From: Atopsyche davidsoni
Lineage: Eukaryota; Arthropoda; Insecta; Trichoptera; Hydrobiosidae
Direction: 5' to 3'
Assembly (NCBI GenBank): GCA_022113835.1
Contig: JAILWY010000022.1
Location: 2,852,001-2,916,000, forward strand
DNA length: 64,000 nucleotides
Positions 1 through 14,700 of the stretch are shown piece after piece. Both the position numbers and the translations under genes were made by a program. Each line of letters opens with the position of its first letter. Within the stretch, counting starts at the first letter, position 1. The notes beneath the pieces are model-generated. The model saw only the letters and a program-made list of their open reading frames with translations, did not search any database and was not told the DNA's origin.

Positions 1-283
1 GTATCATTAGGATGAACGACGGGGCATTGAGTGCCCAGCGGAGGATTACCCAGAGAGGCTTGTGTCAGAGGCGTAAGTGAGAAGAATTTTACTGTAGGGA
101 GAGAAATTGCTTTTGCGTTTGATTTTTTATACCTCCCTGCCTACTCCATATATCTTAAACGTAACAATATTCATGCCGTGTAAAAAAAATCACTCAAAAT
201 TGACGCTCTTCTTCTTCTTGGCGGAGTGGCCGCTGGCGGGGCGGCGGTCGCCGGGCAGCCTCCTGCGAGAACGACACGCGGCG
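1..283. other. 3' flank of the receptor gene
   Basis: Downstream of the stop on the minus strand, so probably 3' UTR. Positions 230-283 stay GC-rich like the last exon; the rest is mixed. No perfect AATAAA is seen on the minus strand here. A weak TATAAA-like match lies near 126-131. The true poly(A) site may lie before the window. Confidence 0.4.
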
Positions 284-582
284 TCATTGGGGGCGCGAGT
301 CGGGGTCGGTGGCGAGGGTGAGCCGCGTGGCCGGGTTGTCGCCGACGGAGTCCGCCCTCGGCTTGCGGTTGTTGTTCTCGATGAAGGAGGTCTGCGAGCG
401 GCCGAAGTCGCGCTCGCGGCTGCGGCAGGTGGACGGGGACAGGTGGGCGAGGCGGTAGCTGGCGCGCGCGGCCGCGTTGCGGTTCCCCTGCGCGCTCTGC
501 CCCGGCTCCGCGCCCCGCACCGGCCCCAGCCCCAGGCAGCTGCACTTGAAGAACGAGCGCCGGAACTCGCGGCGGAACTTAC
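284..582 (-). CDS. Receptor exon f: helix 8, palmitoylation site and cytoplasmic tail
   Basis: Acceptor tttcgaag precedes GT at 582; stop TGA is at 286-284. Starts KFRREFRRSFFKCSCLGLG: a basic amphipathic helix 8 after TM7 and a Cys pair fit for palmitoylation. A tail of about 80 residues follows, rich in Arg, Ala, Ser and Asn and ending DSRPQ. The tail has several Ser/Thr sites fit for receptor kinases but no recognised domain. The exon is strikingly GC- and CpG-rich against the AT-rich introns. A longer minus-strand reading of 545-171 in another frame is a by-product of that composition. Confidence 0.9.
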
Positions 583-3500
583 CTTCGAAACGAAAAATTA
601 CAAAAAAAAATTAATTTAATACACCCCCACAGCTCCGGGATGAAGAGAAGCCACACAACCGAGAGTTTTACGGCGCGTCTCGAATGTCAGACTGACCAAT
701 AGCGAAAAGTGTAAACTCCCCTTGCTTGTCCATGATTTACATACATATGCTCCCAAAGTGGTAAAAAACTAAGAGCCGTGATACCAAATTCGAGTTTTTT
801 GACCATTTGCTTGTACCTATTGCGAAAAATCGACTTTTATTTCTTATAATTTACTTTCAATATGACACATATGTGTTTTTCCGATTGGTCCTGTTCCAAG
901 AATCCTAAACATTGATGACACTTTTTTTCAGTTGTAATCAAAAGATTAATTATAAACCGTCCTGTTGGGTTTAGTTTAAAATTTAAAAAAAAAAAATCTT
1001 TAACAAACTTTTGTTTTGAAAGTCGTCATATTTTATCCAATTTTTTAACATCTTTAAGATTTTATTTTACCCTGAAAATGGACGTTAATTATATAATAAA
1101 AAATTGATAAATATAATTTATAGTTTTTTCAATACTCTGCAAAAAAATCGACTTTCGATATAGCAAAATAAAGTGACAATTAAATTAATTAAATGCTTAC
1201 AAATAAAAATGAGAATTACATATTAAACAAATCTCACGTGTGGAAATATAATTTATTTTACCCCTTAATACCCTTTGACTTTTCATTCCTGAAATTTCAG
1301 AACACCACTTGGGGTAGTATGACTTTGTCACTGAACATTCCCATCACCAGTAAGTCGATTTGATACAAAATTAGCTTTTACTTATCCTTTCTGAAAACAT
1401 TTCCGCTTGAAACTCCCATCGCCTAGTCGCTTTAGCTTATTATAAATATTTAATAATAACATTTAAGCAATCGATTTACTCATACAACAACACCTTGGCG
1501 TAGTACCGGATAATGATTTTGAAACGTGAACTCAGTTGCTAGATGTCTAATCAATTCATGTTAAAATGCGTATTCATTAGATATTAAAAAAATATATGCG
1601 GTGTGTGCATTAATTTTTTAGGATTTTCTAAGAAATGGCATTACGTAAATATTTCATTGTAAAGCGTCATTATTGCGTTTTTGTTTTCAGTATTTGTCAT
1701 GTTGCTGAAGTGTATACATTTTTTTTTTGATCTCTCAACATGTCAACTTTTGTACCAACAAAACGCAATTTGCGGGAAGCTTTACTTTTCTGTTTCAATT
1801 GGAAGAAAAAACCAGCTGAATGTCACCGATTGCTGTGTGAAGTTTATGGTGAACATGCTCCATCGCAAAAAAAACGTGTGAGAACTGGTTTCGACGCTTT
1901 ATCAATGGTGATTTCGATGTGGATGACAAAGAACGTCCAGGCCAACCAAAAAAATTTGAAGATGAAGAATTAGAGGCATTGCTCGATAAAGACTCGTGTC
2001 AAAAGCAAGCAGAACTCGCAAAATCATTGGGAGTTGATCGAGCAACAATTTCAAGACACTTAAAAGCATTGGGAATGATTCAAAAGCAAGAAAATTGGGT
2101 GCCACATGAATTGAAGCCGAGAGACGTCGAAAGGCGATTTTGCATTTTGGAAATGCTGCTTGAAACAGAAAAATGGCCAGAATATGCGACCAGGCACGAG
2201 TCTATAATTTTTCATAATAACAATGTTCTGCCACATGTTGCTAAATCGGTTAAAACCTATTTGGAAAACAGTGGATGGGAAGTTCTGCCTCACCCGCCAT
2301 ATAGCCCAGACCTTGCCCCTTCCGACTACCAATTGTTTCAATCATTGCAGAATGCCTTTTCTGGAATACGCTTCACTTCTGAACAGGATATCAAAAATTG
2401 CCTTGATTCTTTCTTGGCTTCAAAAGACGAACAGTTCTTTTGGGATGGAATAGAAAAAGAATATACTGTACCAATTTTTTATAATAAAGCTCCAATTTCA
2501 CGAAAAAATCTGAAAAAATTAATGCACACACCGTTTATATATATATAAATTACATACAGTGTTGGGAGTTTCTTTAGAAGATACAAGCAGAAAGCATTCG
2601 CATGTTTGCACAAAGAACAACTCTATATTGCGCATCATAAGCAGTGGTGACGTCACGGAATGTGATTGATCAACAGGCATAACGAGGCAGCGTCAGCTCT
2701 TCAGTTAATGGTCGGTGCCTGAATAATGGAGACGAGAGATAATCACCCCTCTGATTTCCTGAAAATTGCGAGAGACGTTTCCTTACAAATTTTCAATGCG
2801 ATTATCGTTTCAGAGATGAGCGATTAAGTATTAAAATTATATATATTAAATAAACCGTTACAGTCGTATCCAGCTGTAACGCGATAAAGCCAGTTGCTCC
2901 CAGCCTTTTAATTGCCTCTGGTGTCCGTCCATTACCTGGCGAAATCGTGTCATTTAATTAATTTAATTGTCTATATTTAGTATTTAAAAGTATTTAAAAA
3001 ACTATAAATTATACTTAAATATTTTTTATTATTTGATTAACGTCCATTTTCAGGGTAAAATAAAATCTTGAAGATGTTGAAAAATTGGATAAAATGACGA
3101 CCTTTCAGAACCAAAGTTTGTTAAAGATTTTTTTTTTTTAAATTTTTTAAATAATATATCGCACAGCGTTTATGTTTGATCTTTTAATTCCAATTTAAAA
3201 AAAGGCTTTTAAATGTTTAGGACTCTTGGAAAAGGGACATGACGAATCTCCAAATTTCTACACTTTAATCGGAAAAACACATATTTATCATATTAATAGT
3301 AAATTTATAAGAAATAAAAAAACATTTTGTTCGGAAGAAAGGATGTATCAAGCTTTTTGCATTAAATTTTTTTTGATTAGTGCAGTCGATTTTTCGCAAA
3401 GCGGACTAAAAAATGATTAAAAAAAAACTCGATTATGGGACCGTATCTCATTAATAAGTAAAAAAAATAAATATATATATTTAAGCAGCCGTGGCATTTT

Positions 3501-5688
3501 GAATGATTAAATTATCATGTGAAATTGTCTGGCTTCTGTCCACACAGCCTCAACTCTTGGCTTTCGTCGTCTTCTGTGGAACATTACTCAAGAACCGCAG
3601 GCTGCTCCGTATAGGGGAGGATTTATGTTCATTGAGAAATAGTTTATTTCAAACCGCTATAGGGGTAGATATTTCATTAAGAGCACGGCACCAAGAGAGC
3701 ACTGCATCAAACACATTACAGTTTAATAGAAAATATATGAAGTGCTTCTGAAAATATATGCCCTACAGTCGAATTACATTTATCTATCAAACATAGTACA
3801 GTGGTTTATTTTTGACTGGTATTAATAATGTAGAAGACTATTGCAGCTTAAGGGTCTAAGTCCCATACTCTCGGTTTTTTTTGATCATTTTCTGGTCCGT
3901 TTTGCGAAAAATCAACTGCAGCAATCAAAATAATTTAAATGCAAAAAGTTAGATACATCTCTTTTCCCCATTAAAATATATTTTTATTTCTTGTAAATTT
4001 ATTTTTAATATGATAAATATGTGATTTCCGATTGAAGTGTAGGAATTTGGAGATTCGTCATGTCCCTGTTCTAAGAGTCCTAAACATTTAAAAGCCTTTT
4101 TTTCAATTGGAATTAAAAGATTTAATATATACCCTGTGCGATATATTATTTAAAAAAAAAAATCTATATCAAACTTTGGTTTTGAAAAGTCGTCGTTATA
4201 TCCAATTTTTCAACTTATTCAAGATTTTATTTTACCCTGAAAATGGACGTTAATTAAATAATAAAAAATAGATAAATATAATATTTAGTTTTTTCAATAC
4301 GCTATAAAAAAATCAACATTCTTCATAGAAAAATAAAGTGACAGTTAAATTAATTAAATGACACGATTTCGCCTGATAAAACGGTCCTTTTTATGTGGCA
4401 GACGGGGAATGGACACCAAGCAAGGTTAGGTAGCAAGACCCTTAAGATTCTTTACTTTGGATGCTGAATAAATATTAACATGTAAAGCTAATCATTTTAA
4501 CCCTTACATAAAAATGTATATTATATAATAGTCGTTTGAACTCAAATAAAATTTTCTTACTAACAACTTAAATTAAAGTCACCGTACATCCATTAATTGA
4601 ATAAATTGGCATGCTTTTGTAAGTTAATTACAAATATAAAGAGACGTTAACCCTTTGCGTCTCCTCTCGCGTACCCTTTGACCCTCTTTTACCGTAATTA
4701 GGTTGTAAGACACATTCGAACATTTCGGTTGCCTGATTTTATTGGGTCGAGCAATTTTCTCACCCCTGCACCAGAAGGCAGAATAGCAATGAGGTTACTT
4801 TTTAAAATTAAAATTAACAGAGTGTTTCATGAATAAAAATTGTGCTTAGGTTTGCTGAAACTATGTTTGCAATTCATGTGACCTTTGCCCTATTTAAAAA
4901 AACTTTAAATAAAGCAAAAATATTACTGTTTTCGCATGTTTAAAAATATTTTATGACTGTCATTGTGAACATGAAATACTCAGTAAAAAATTTCATAATA
5001 GTTTTTGGCTCTAGAGTTATAGTCTATATTGAATTATTAAAAATAAAGGCTTTCTATGTCGTTCCGAGAACTTCGAATAACTATATTGGGATGCTGAACA
5101 TGTTATTGCAATGTTAAACTCTGATTATGATTTTTGAAAGCCTTATTTCAAGCAAACTTACAAAAGGACGATGAATTTCTAGATAAAGGGTATTTTTACT
5201 ATTTTGATTAAAGCAGACGATTTATTGTGAAAATAAATATAAATACCAGTAATGATTTTAATAAATATACAAAAGCTATATTTTTAGTTAAAATAATAGG
5301 TAATATAGTTTTACTTTAGTTCTTTCCAACCATAAACCATAAATAATTAAAGTACATCGAAGCTACAAATATTTTTATGCATTATATATCATAAAAAGTA
5401 TTTGTGAGACCTTGAAGTGTCCTTCAAGCCATGTATGAGTTACATATGAAATATTTTAAAGAGCCTCCCTGGAGGGAGAGGTCCTAAAAGCTGATATTTT
5501 CTGTAGATGATGTGTGTAGGACACGACCGAAGTCATTTATCTGCCAAAATCACCCCTCAAGATATGGGGTTGGAAGGAAATGTCTTCGGGGGTAGAATAT
5601 GTATTATGTCCTCTGCTTAATGCTGGAATTACGAAAGCGATCTCATAGAAATGGTTTTCGTCTAAGATTTTTGATAGTTTCAGAAATA

Positions 5689-5770
<82 letters not shown>

Positions 5771-8700
5771 AAATAAAATTACAATCGTTCTAGTCTAAAA
5801 AAATTACTGTTTTAATATTTAATTTTTTTCATTTACAAATCAAACCAGTCCGTCATCGATAAATAGACATTAAGTATATTGAGACCATCCATATTTATGT
5901 GTGAATGTGTATTAAATAAAATGTACTAGTATTCGTTTGTGTTTGCACCCTAAGTAAATGGTATTAAGGGTATTATACCTTAAACTATAATTCATCCCTT
6001 AGTGAGACTTCGTTTTCCGCGTAAAAAATCGGGAAGAGCTTTCCATCTCCTCTATTTCTTATAATGCGCCAATGTCTTAGTTTTATATCTAAACAAGGGC
6101 GGCACGTGAAATATATATTTAAATTTATTTTAATAATAACCAATAATTATTAGAAATTCAATATTTTGGACAAAGAGTACTTGGTGGAATTCCATTTTAA
6201 TATTTTTAATAATAAGTAAAATACTTGAGTGATTTTTCTATACATAGAATTTTATTGGTGACCGGTTTCGCCAACCTTTCACGTTGGCATTATCAAAACA
6301 CTCTGTGTGAAAGGTTGGCGAAACCGGTCACCAATAAAAATCTATATGTGGAAAAATCACTCGAGTATTTTACTTATTATTAAAAATATTCAATAATTAT
6401 TTTTTAATGTCAAAAATATTTTCTTACGTTGAAAATATAAACTTTTTGTGGAGCAGTTTTTTTTTTTATTTTTACAGCCTTATTTTAATATTTTCATGCA
6501 GTCTTTAAAATTTAAGGCACAAATAACTTTTTATTTAATTATATTACAATGGAATTCCACCAAGTACTTTCTTTCCTCGCGAACATTTGTTGATTCTCCA
6601 AGCAACTTGAAGATACCAATCTAGTATACAGGCAAAGCAAGTCACGTCAAGTGTTTAAATATCCCCAAGTCCCTATTCTCAGATGAGGTTGGTGTCGATT
6701 TCCCTGAAAATATATTTGTCCTGAGTCTTTCTGATTAAAAAAATATCTAAAAATTTATAAAAAAATCCCACGAGCCGCCCTTGGATTCTTCATTTTATAG
6801 TACCAATAAAGAAGGCTCTCTGGGTGGCACAACCCCCGGCGTGTAACTTGTTTACAGCCTGGACGAGGGCGGATGGGCCTCGAGGGTGCAGGGGTGACCA
6901 GCACTGAAACTTCCCTACCAACAACCCCTCATTACTGAGGATCGCAACCATTTCTGAATGCGCATTGAACTACAGCTAATCTGTTGAATCGTTGCACACA
7001 CAAAAAAAAATTCAAGAGCATATATTCTCTTAATCTACAGTTGTTCTTTAAGGGTCTAGGTCCCATAATCGAGATTTTGCTTTGATCATTTTCTAGTCCG
7101 TTTTGCGAAAAATCGACTGCACCAATCAAATTTTTTTTAATACAAACGCTTGATACACCCTTTCTTCCGAACATAATATATTTTTATTTCTTATAAATTT
7201 ACTATTAATATGATAAATATGTGTTTTTCCGATTGAAGTGTAGAAATTTGGAGATTCGTCATGTCCCTTTTCCAAGAGTCCTAAATATTTAAAAGTCTTT
7301 TTTTCAATTGAAATTACAAGATTAATTATAAACCCTGTGCAATATATTATTATAAAAATTAAAAAAAAAAATCTTTAACAAACTTTGGTTCTGAAAAGTC
7401 GTCATTTTTTCCAATTTTTCAACATCTTCAAGATTTTATTTTACCCTGAAAATGGACGTTAATTAAATAATAAAAAATAGATAAATATAACTCGTAGTTT
7501 TCTCAATACTATGTAAAAAAATCAACGACGTAGAAAAATAAAGTGACAATTAAATTAATTAAATGACACGATTTCGCCAATTAAAAAGTCATTTCAGTTC
7601 AATATAAAAAGTCTTGCCGTATATATTTAAAGTCCGTATAAGAGTCAAAAATTTTCGTGAGAGTCAATTGCCTTAAATCTGATTATAGACACAATAAACA
7701 TGGATGAGTTTAAAACGTGGATTAATAATTAACTTTTAATCGTTAATTATATTAACTGCTTAAAAACATGACTTGAAACATTGAAACATTTTAAGCGTTG
7801 AATATTTCAGGTGATACTAAATTAATAAGCTCTTAGGGGATGTTATTTGAACCCGCAAGTAAAGCCTATAAGGATTATATCTAAGAACGTGAAATTTCAG
7901 TATTACCTGATAAACGTTAAATTTATATACTGTTTATTTTAGTTCCTTAAAACTAAACAAGTAATTTTTATTGTTTACTAATATTACTTAGGCACTGAAA
8001 AATCTTGTAGTCAAAAAAATTAATAATATCAATGTGGTTCTTGTTTATTTATTTACGTCCATATAACGTTTTTAGTTAATAAATTTTAAATATTACAAGA
8101 CATCCTACGCTTTTTTACCATTGCCAGTTTTCTTGTTGGCCAATCCATGGTATTTTAACTATTCTCCTATAAAGCCACATCTCGAATTTTTGCCTTGTTG
8201 CTATTTTAAGTGTCTTAGCATCAACTTCTTCGAAAAAAAACTGAGACAACATAATTTCTGTCGAATCTCTAATGAATTTCTAATATTAATATTTGTATAT
8301 TTCTCAGTTACGTAGAAATTGTATTTTAATTGGATAGACAACTGGACCGCAAAGTACGAGACAATTTTCATGAAATTCTAGATAAAAGGTACATTTTTCA
8401 GTATCGGGGTGCTCACAATGGATGCTGTCTGTTTTAAAAATAAAAATGAATCTTTTCACGGTACACATTTTTTATCTGTCCTTACTTCCGTCTTAATTAA
8501 ATGCAAAAAGGGTGCGATACAAAGTAAACGACCGTGTCAATAACAACAAACGCTAAGGGCTACAATTTATCAAAGCGACTCTTTTTCGCTGTTTATTCAC
8601 CCTGTAATATTATTTTCAGCTGCTGAAAAAAAAATACGTCACAACGACTCAAAAATTGTTATAATTGCTGCAGTGAAGTTGAAACATAAGCGTAGTTTTT

Positions 8701-11700
8701 TTTTTTTTTTTTAAGTTTCTGCTTACTAAAAATATTTTATGACTGTTAACCAGGTATAACGGAGACGCCGAAAATTATAGATTAATTCAGTTTCTAACAA
8801 CTTTGTTGTGTTGAAATTAATTGTGCTTTTATACGTGTCAAATCTAGCACAAGTAAAATTGTTAATAAATACTTGTTGGTACTGTTTTTTTATTTTAGCG
8901 GTTTACTCTTTGGAAACTGAAGGACGAAATACGATTATTTATTATTTTATTATTATTATTATAACAATAAGTCTATTCTGGTATTTTTAATAGATCTGAT
9001 CAATACTCAACCCTTTAAATGTATCATAACAAAACTTAATACACACCTAAACGGTGTCAAGCGCGATTATTTATAGAGTGTATGTATATTTGAAACAAAA
9101 TAAGCGAAACAGTTTGCAAAGCTGTACAGTTCGTATTCTCGAAGTGAGTCGACTTTGAAACACTTTTCCAAGAAGCTAATGCTGTTTTCAAACAATATCT
9201 TGTATATAAAACAATACTTTTCGAGAGACTTCCGAACATTTCAGTTCGGCAGATGTACCGACAAGTTTGTCTGTACATACAATACAAGCTTTGGAAGTAT
9301 TCGTAATGAGGAAATTAATTATATTTACAACAAACTTTATTAATATGATGACTGCGATAAGCAACTTTTTGTTCATTATATGTATATATATATTTTATAT
9401 ATGTGTGGGATCAAAAATGCATGCAACAAAGGAAAAACAGTTAATATATCCTAAGATCCAAAACAAGTAAAATATAAGGTTTTTACATACCTGGAGTGTT
9501 TTTTTTTTTAAATATATATATACTATATATAAGTGTGTATTTTTTACAACAATGGATTTATTATTAGTGATCTACACATGTGCATGTTTGGTTTATCCTA
9601 ATATTTTGTTACGTGACTGTGAATACTACGTGGTTGTAAATCTAGCTAAAACAGTGTTTTCAATTTTAATTTTAAAGTAAAACGTATAAAAGAGCATATA
9701 TTTTTTAAAATTATTTATATACGTTACAATTAAATCCATTCAAGTACAAACATGAATACAACAGGGGTATTATTTTTCAAAGAACAGTTACTCACTCGTA
9801 TGTACATATTAACAAAGGCTCAGCAAGAAATAAGAAATCAACAACGAAGGACACTCTGAACATTAAACAGAAAGCTGTCTCAAAGCAAAGGAAAACTTTT
9901 GGCAAGCGTTCGGTTTTGCATCTGAGAAACAAAAATACAAGTAATCAGACAGAAAGCATCACACTTATTAAAAATATACGCTCTTATTGAAGAAAAAAAA
10001 ATCCAATTATCCAATTCATAGCATGACTTTGACACGACTAACCTGAAAATCCAGGAAATCCTGAAAAACATCGAAAACACTGTTTAATTTTTTTTTACAA
10101 TTTTATCTAAAACTTGTGTATATCAAACCATGAAAATATACTATTTTTTATAAAAAATATATATATACATAATTTCATGAAATTATTCCTGGTTTTCAGC
10201 TTGTTAATTGAATTCCACAGTTAAAGCACCAAAATATTGAAATCGACGATTGCTAAATATGCTTTGCATAATTCGCTAGAGTGAGATATTTTGAACTCAA
10301 AACTTTTATTATATAGTCCAAAGTATATTAATATGAGCTTTAAGCATAAAATCAACAGCAGCAAATAACGTTTATACCCTTAAAGTACGAAGTAACTCCC
10401 TGAGTAGTTTTGCTGACTGCTTGACTTGTATTGCCTGTTTGTCTGACTTGATTTGCATGTTTAGGCTGCAAAGCATCCAGACAGAGCCAAATAATACGAT
10501 TGTCTCCAAAAACAATAATAGTTAAGTCCATCTTCGTAAAAAAAGTCTATTGTCGCCTGTCGGGGTTGATTAAAATAAATTACTCCATACCAAAAACAAA
10601 AATCGACCTAACTACTTATATTTTCCACGTACGCATAAACTATTGATAATAAAATATTTGATTAATTAATTTAATTATGTGAAATACTGTTTGACCTTCC
10701 AATGAATAAATTATATATATTTTTAATATTATTGTATTATCTATATATATAAGGGTGATTTTCAATTCACGATAAAAATTATTGAGTGTATGAGTTTTTT
10801 CGTAAATTTCAATACACATTGTAAGGAAATTTAAAAAAAAATGTAAACAAAAATAAAATCGTTTTAATGCAAGTTTTTCATAAAATAACTTTTAATTTTA
10901 ATATGCGAATTTCTGAATAATTTAATAATAACAAACATGATGTGTACTTCAGAAATTCAGGGGTGGATTATACTGAAATAATCTCTTCTCAATATTAAGG
11001 CAGGTTACTGGTATCGACATATGACTTAAAGGACTTCTACATCCTGTTAGTAAAGGAAGACGTTAGAAATAGCTCATAGTGTTTAAAATTATATTATAAT
11101 TTATATAAAAATGTTGTTTCTTGTTCCATTATTATTTATTAATTTATTTTACCAAATTTACACCCACAAAAGACTGGTTTAATTCGTAATATATATAAAA
11201 CATTTTTCAAAGACTTCTTCAGCCTTTTGAAGTCTTAAGAAGCCTTCAAAAAATATTGTAGTAACATACAAAAATACTTAGTTATTTCTGTATTCATATT
11301 TGTTTTTAAGCACGATGTATGTAATTTTTGATTACTAAATATTTTTTATGATTTTTTTAACTTTTTTGTAAGATTTGTACGTAAGCTGTAATAAATATTT
11401 GCGTCTTACCACTCATGAAGTTGTAGATGAGAGGGTTGACTGCACTGTTGGCATAGCACAGCCAATGAGACAGGAGGGCAAGGAAAATCATCACATCTGT
11501 TTGCTCCATGTTGAATGCGTATCTGAAACAGAAAATAAGCATACCTTATAATATATTAAATTTATTAAAATATAAAAAAATTACTGCAGGTGTTTTAGAA
11601 TAATTCATTTCACTAATATCGTATGTCTTAAAATAATTTATACAAGATTGAATCACTACACTATCAAAATCTTATTTCAACAAAAATAAATACTCCTGTC

Positions 11701-14700
11701 TCAGTGTTTTATATATTTAAGATATATTTTTAATTTAAAGTAAAATTTCCTGTAAATTCCGAATCAACACTTAATCATTCTCGAGTCACGAGTTTTCCGC
11801 AGATATTTCCGATTTATCAAAACTTTTATAAGAACTCTGCGGGAAATTCCGATATTCGACTCTTACATCGCCATCCCCTGTCCTTATAAATTATCGGAAA
11901 ACCTACATACATTTTTAGATTAGCAGTTTACTTGAAGTACGTTTTTTTTCAAATTTTAAGCAATTACGAACAACTTCCTTTAAAAAACACTTAAAAATAT
12001 ATATTATAATATTTGCAGGTGAGCTGCTAGAAATTTTGATGTTTTTTTTGGCGATTTTTTAAAATAATCAAACCGTATTAGATTATAGTATATTCATAAA
12101 ATATTATTTTATTTTATTTGTGTATTTTCGTTCATGTGTGTAGTAAATGACTGCACACTTCGTTTATTGCTAAAAAAATATTTTTATAATTATTTTTAAA
12201 CTGAAGTAATTCCCATCATAAAAAGGCATTCTGATGTATGCGTGTGAGCGATAGAGTAACACCTTCAACTTTCGGCTGTTAAAGTTGGTGTACCTGAGCA
12301 CGGCGATAAGGTGCACAGGGAAGTAGCAGACGGCGAACATGACCACCACAGCCACCAGCATCTTGGCTGCCTTCCTCCTGGAGCGGAGCTGACCCTCAGT
12401 GCTTGCGTTGGCGTGTGCTGACATGGTGTTCCGACGATTCGACGTCATCCCTACAACAAAGAACAACGTGTTTAAGGATATCGATTCACATAAATAAATT
12501 TAAAAAACCACAACATACGAGGACGGCCCGATAAGTACTTAGCCTCACGTGATGGTGAAGAAAGATTTACTATCGTGTAGTACATTTTCGTAGACGGCTA
12601 CTTTCAAAATTCGGACGTGTACGCGTATTTTAGAAAAAATGGAAAAAGAGCAATATCGGTCGGTGATTCGATTCTTGTTTTTGGAAGGGAACTCGCGCAG
12701 CGAAATCAAAGAGCGCTTGGATGCTGTGTACGGTGACTCTTCTCCTTCGGTGGCGACCGTCAAAAATTGGTTTAACGAGTTTCAACGTGGTAGCACTTCG
12801 GTTTTTGATGAGCCACGCCCAGGTGTCCCGAAAATGGCTACCAAGGATGATAACGTGACAAAAATCCACGATCTCGTATTGGCAGACCGCCGATTGAAGG
12901 TGCGCGAGATAGACATCTCAAAAGACCGCGTGGGTCATATTTTGCATGAAATTTTGGGCATGAGAAAGCTGTCAACAACGGACAACAAGCGCAACCGTGA
13001 GACCACTTCAGATGGCCACCGTTTTCTGGGATTCACAAGGTGCGATCTACATTGTATACCTGGATAAGAGCAAAACGGTCACAGGGCTCTACTATGCCGA
13101 ATTGTTGGGCCGATTCGACGCCGAATTGCAGAAAAAACGGCCCCATTTGGCGAAGAAAAAAGTGCTCTTCCACCACGACAACGCACCGACTCACACTTCA
13201 CTACTAACACTAATTGGTCGAATTGCACTACGAACTGCTCCCTCAGATGGGTTAAAGAAGTTGAAGCATCGCTGGGTCAAGTGTATCGAGCTAAAAGGAG
13301 ACTATTTTGAGAAATAAATCGCCACTTTTCCAAAATTTTCATTTTTTCTTTTGTAGGCTAAGTATTTATCGGACTGCCCTCGTCTCGTAAATTATTTTCA
13401 TATATATTTGTATGTAAATCAACCAATAAATACTTTAAAAAATTCAAAATATCTGCTGAACTCTCACGACCAGTACGGATAATTTTCGTTATGGGGGTCG
13501 TTGAACTATGCCACATGTGTAAAGTTTATATATGCAATATAAAGATGAAATTTCCAAGGCCAACCTACACAGGATATCATTCAGCGACAGATTGACAGAT
13601 CAAAAGGAAACCCAAGGCTCTCTCCGTGGTATTCAGAATCGATTCCAAACGAGTCTATGAAATGCGATGGATCGTTGTAGTTTGAATGGATTGAAGCTCC
13701 TATTAATATTATTAATATATATATATATAATTATATTTATTTATTTATATATTTACTAGAAGCTGTAATCATTAAAAATACAACGATCCTTCGTATTCCA
13801 AAGAATCGCTTGGAATGCGATGGATTTATTCACGAATTCCAGTAGCTATGTTTTTGCAAAACCGAATAAAAAATTATCGTACTAAAGATAAATCATAATA
13901 ATATTTTATTTATTACATTAAATCTTGATCTAGTATTAAATTTTTATTCTGTTCGTATTCGAATAAGCCTTTGATATTAATAATAGTATAAATAGATCTA
14001 AACGGTTGAAACCATGGCTGGAATTTTTCAATGAAAATTTATCTTGATAATGTCTTTAAAGCACTTACGTTATCTGTATAGCAATTTAATTGTTCTATTA
14101 TCACCAAAACCCAAAAAAATCAAATAAAAATTTAAATAAACTATATAATCGTGGTGTGAGTAGATATTTTAATTAACTGGTAATGTTTTTTCTTTTCCAG
14201 GCTCAACACCTGTAATTGTTTTTGCAGCCCGTACTTAAAGCGTTATTTATTTAATTCTAACAGAAACACCTTGAAACTATGCAAAGGTGATTAATTTACT
14301 TTCACTTAAATAATTCAAACAATTTGTTTTCGGACTTAATTGGAAATCTCTATGTTTATTACGTATTCTCTTTTAGTGACCACCTTTGTGTTTTTGATTA
14401 TTTAATACACCAAAAGTTTGTCGACTGTATCAAAGAGTAATCTAAAATAAAATTACAAACCGTAAAATACTATGTAAACTTATATTTTTTTATATATAGT
14501 ATAAAAAAAAATAAAATCATGCAAATATATATTTATCTTTTAAATACTCAAATACATTTCGTGCAATACGAAATGATATTACCATTTTGTGACAACGCAT
14601 ATATTTCTCTTGGGGATACTATTATAAGCAAAATATTCAGGCACAGTCTCATATTTGATTTTAAATATCTCCTTTTTGAGACTAAAAACCGTAAAAAAAT

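Larger units (their letters stand above)
583..11409 (-). other. Last receptor intron (10.8 kb), repeat-rich
   Basis: Bounded by donor gtaaga at 11409 and acceptor at 584-583. It contains four copies of one unclassified repeat, a mariner remnant, a TA microsatellite and a palindromic element, all described separately. 4400-5680 and 7600-11400 are AT-rich and show no gene, RNA or element that I recognise. Short GC-richer patches at 5460-5640 and 6810-6950 have no recognisable content. Confidence 0.75.

Noticed and set aside
171..545. Long minus-strand frame rich in Arg, Pro and Ala, and the plus-strand frame over the same DNA
   Set aside because: Both overlap the GC-rich last receptor exon in other frames; only the 582-284 reading continues the receptor after TM7 in phase.
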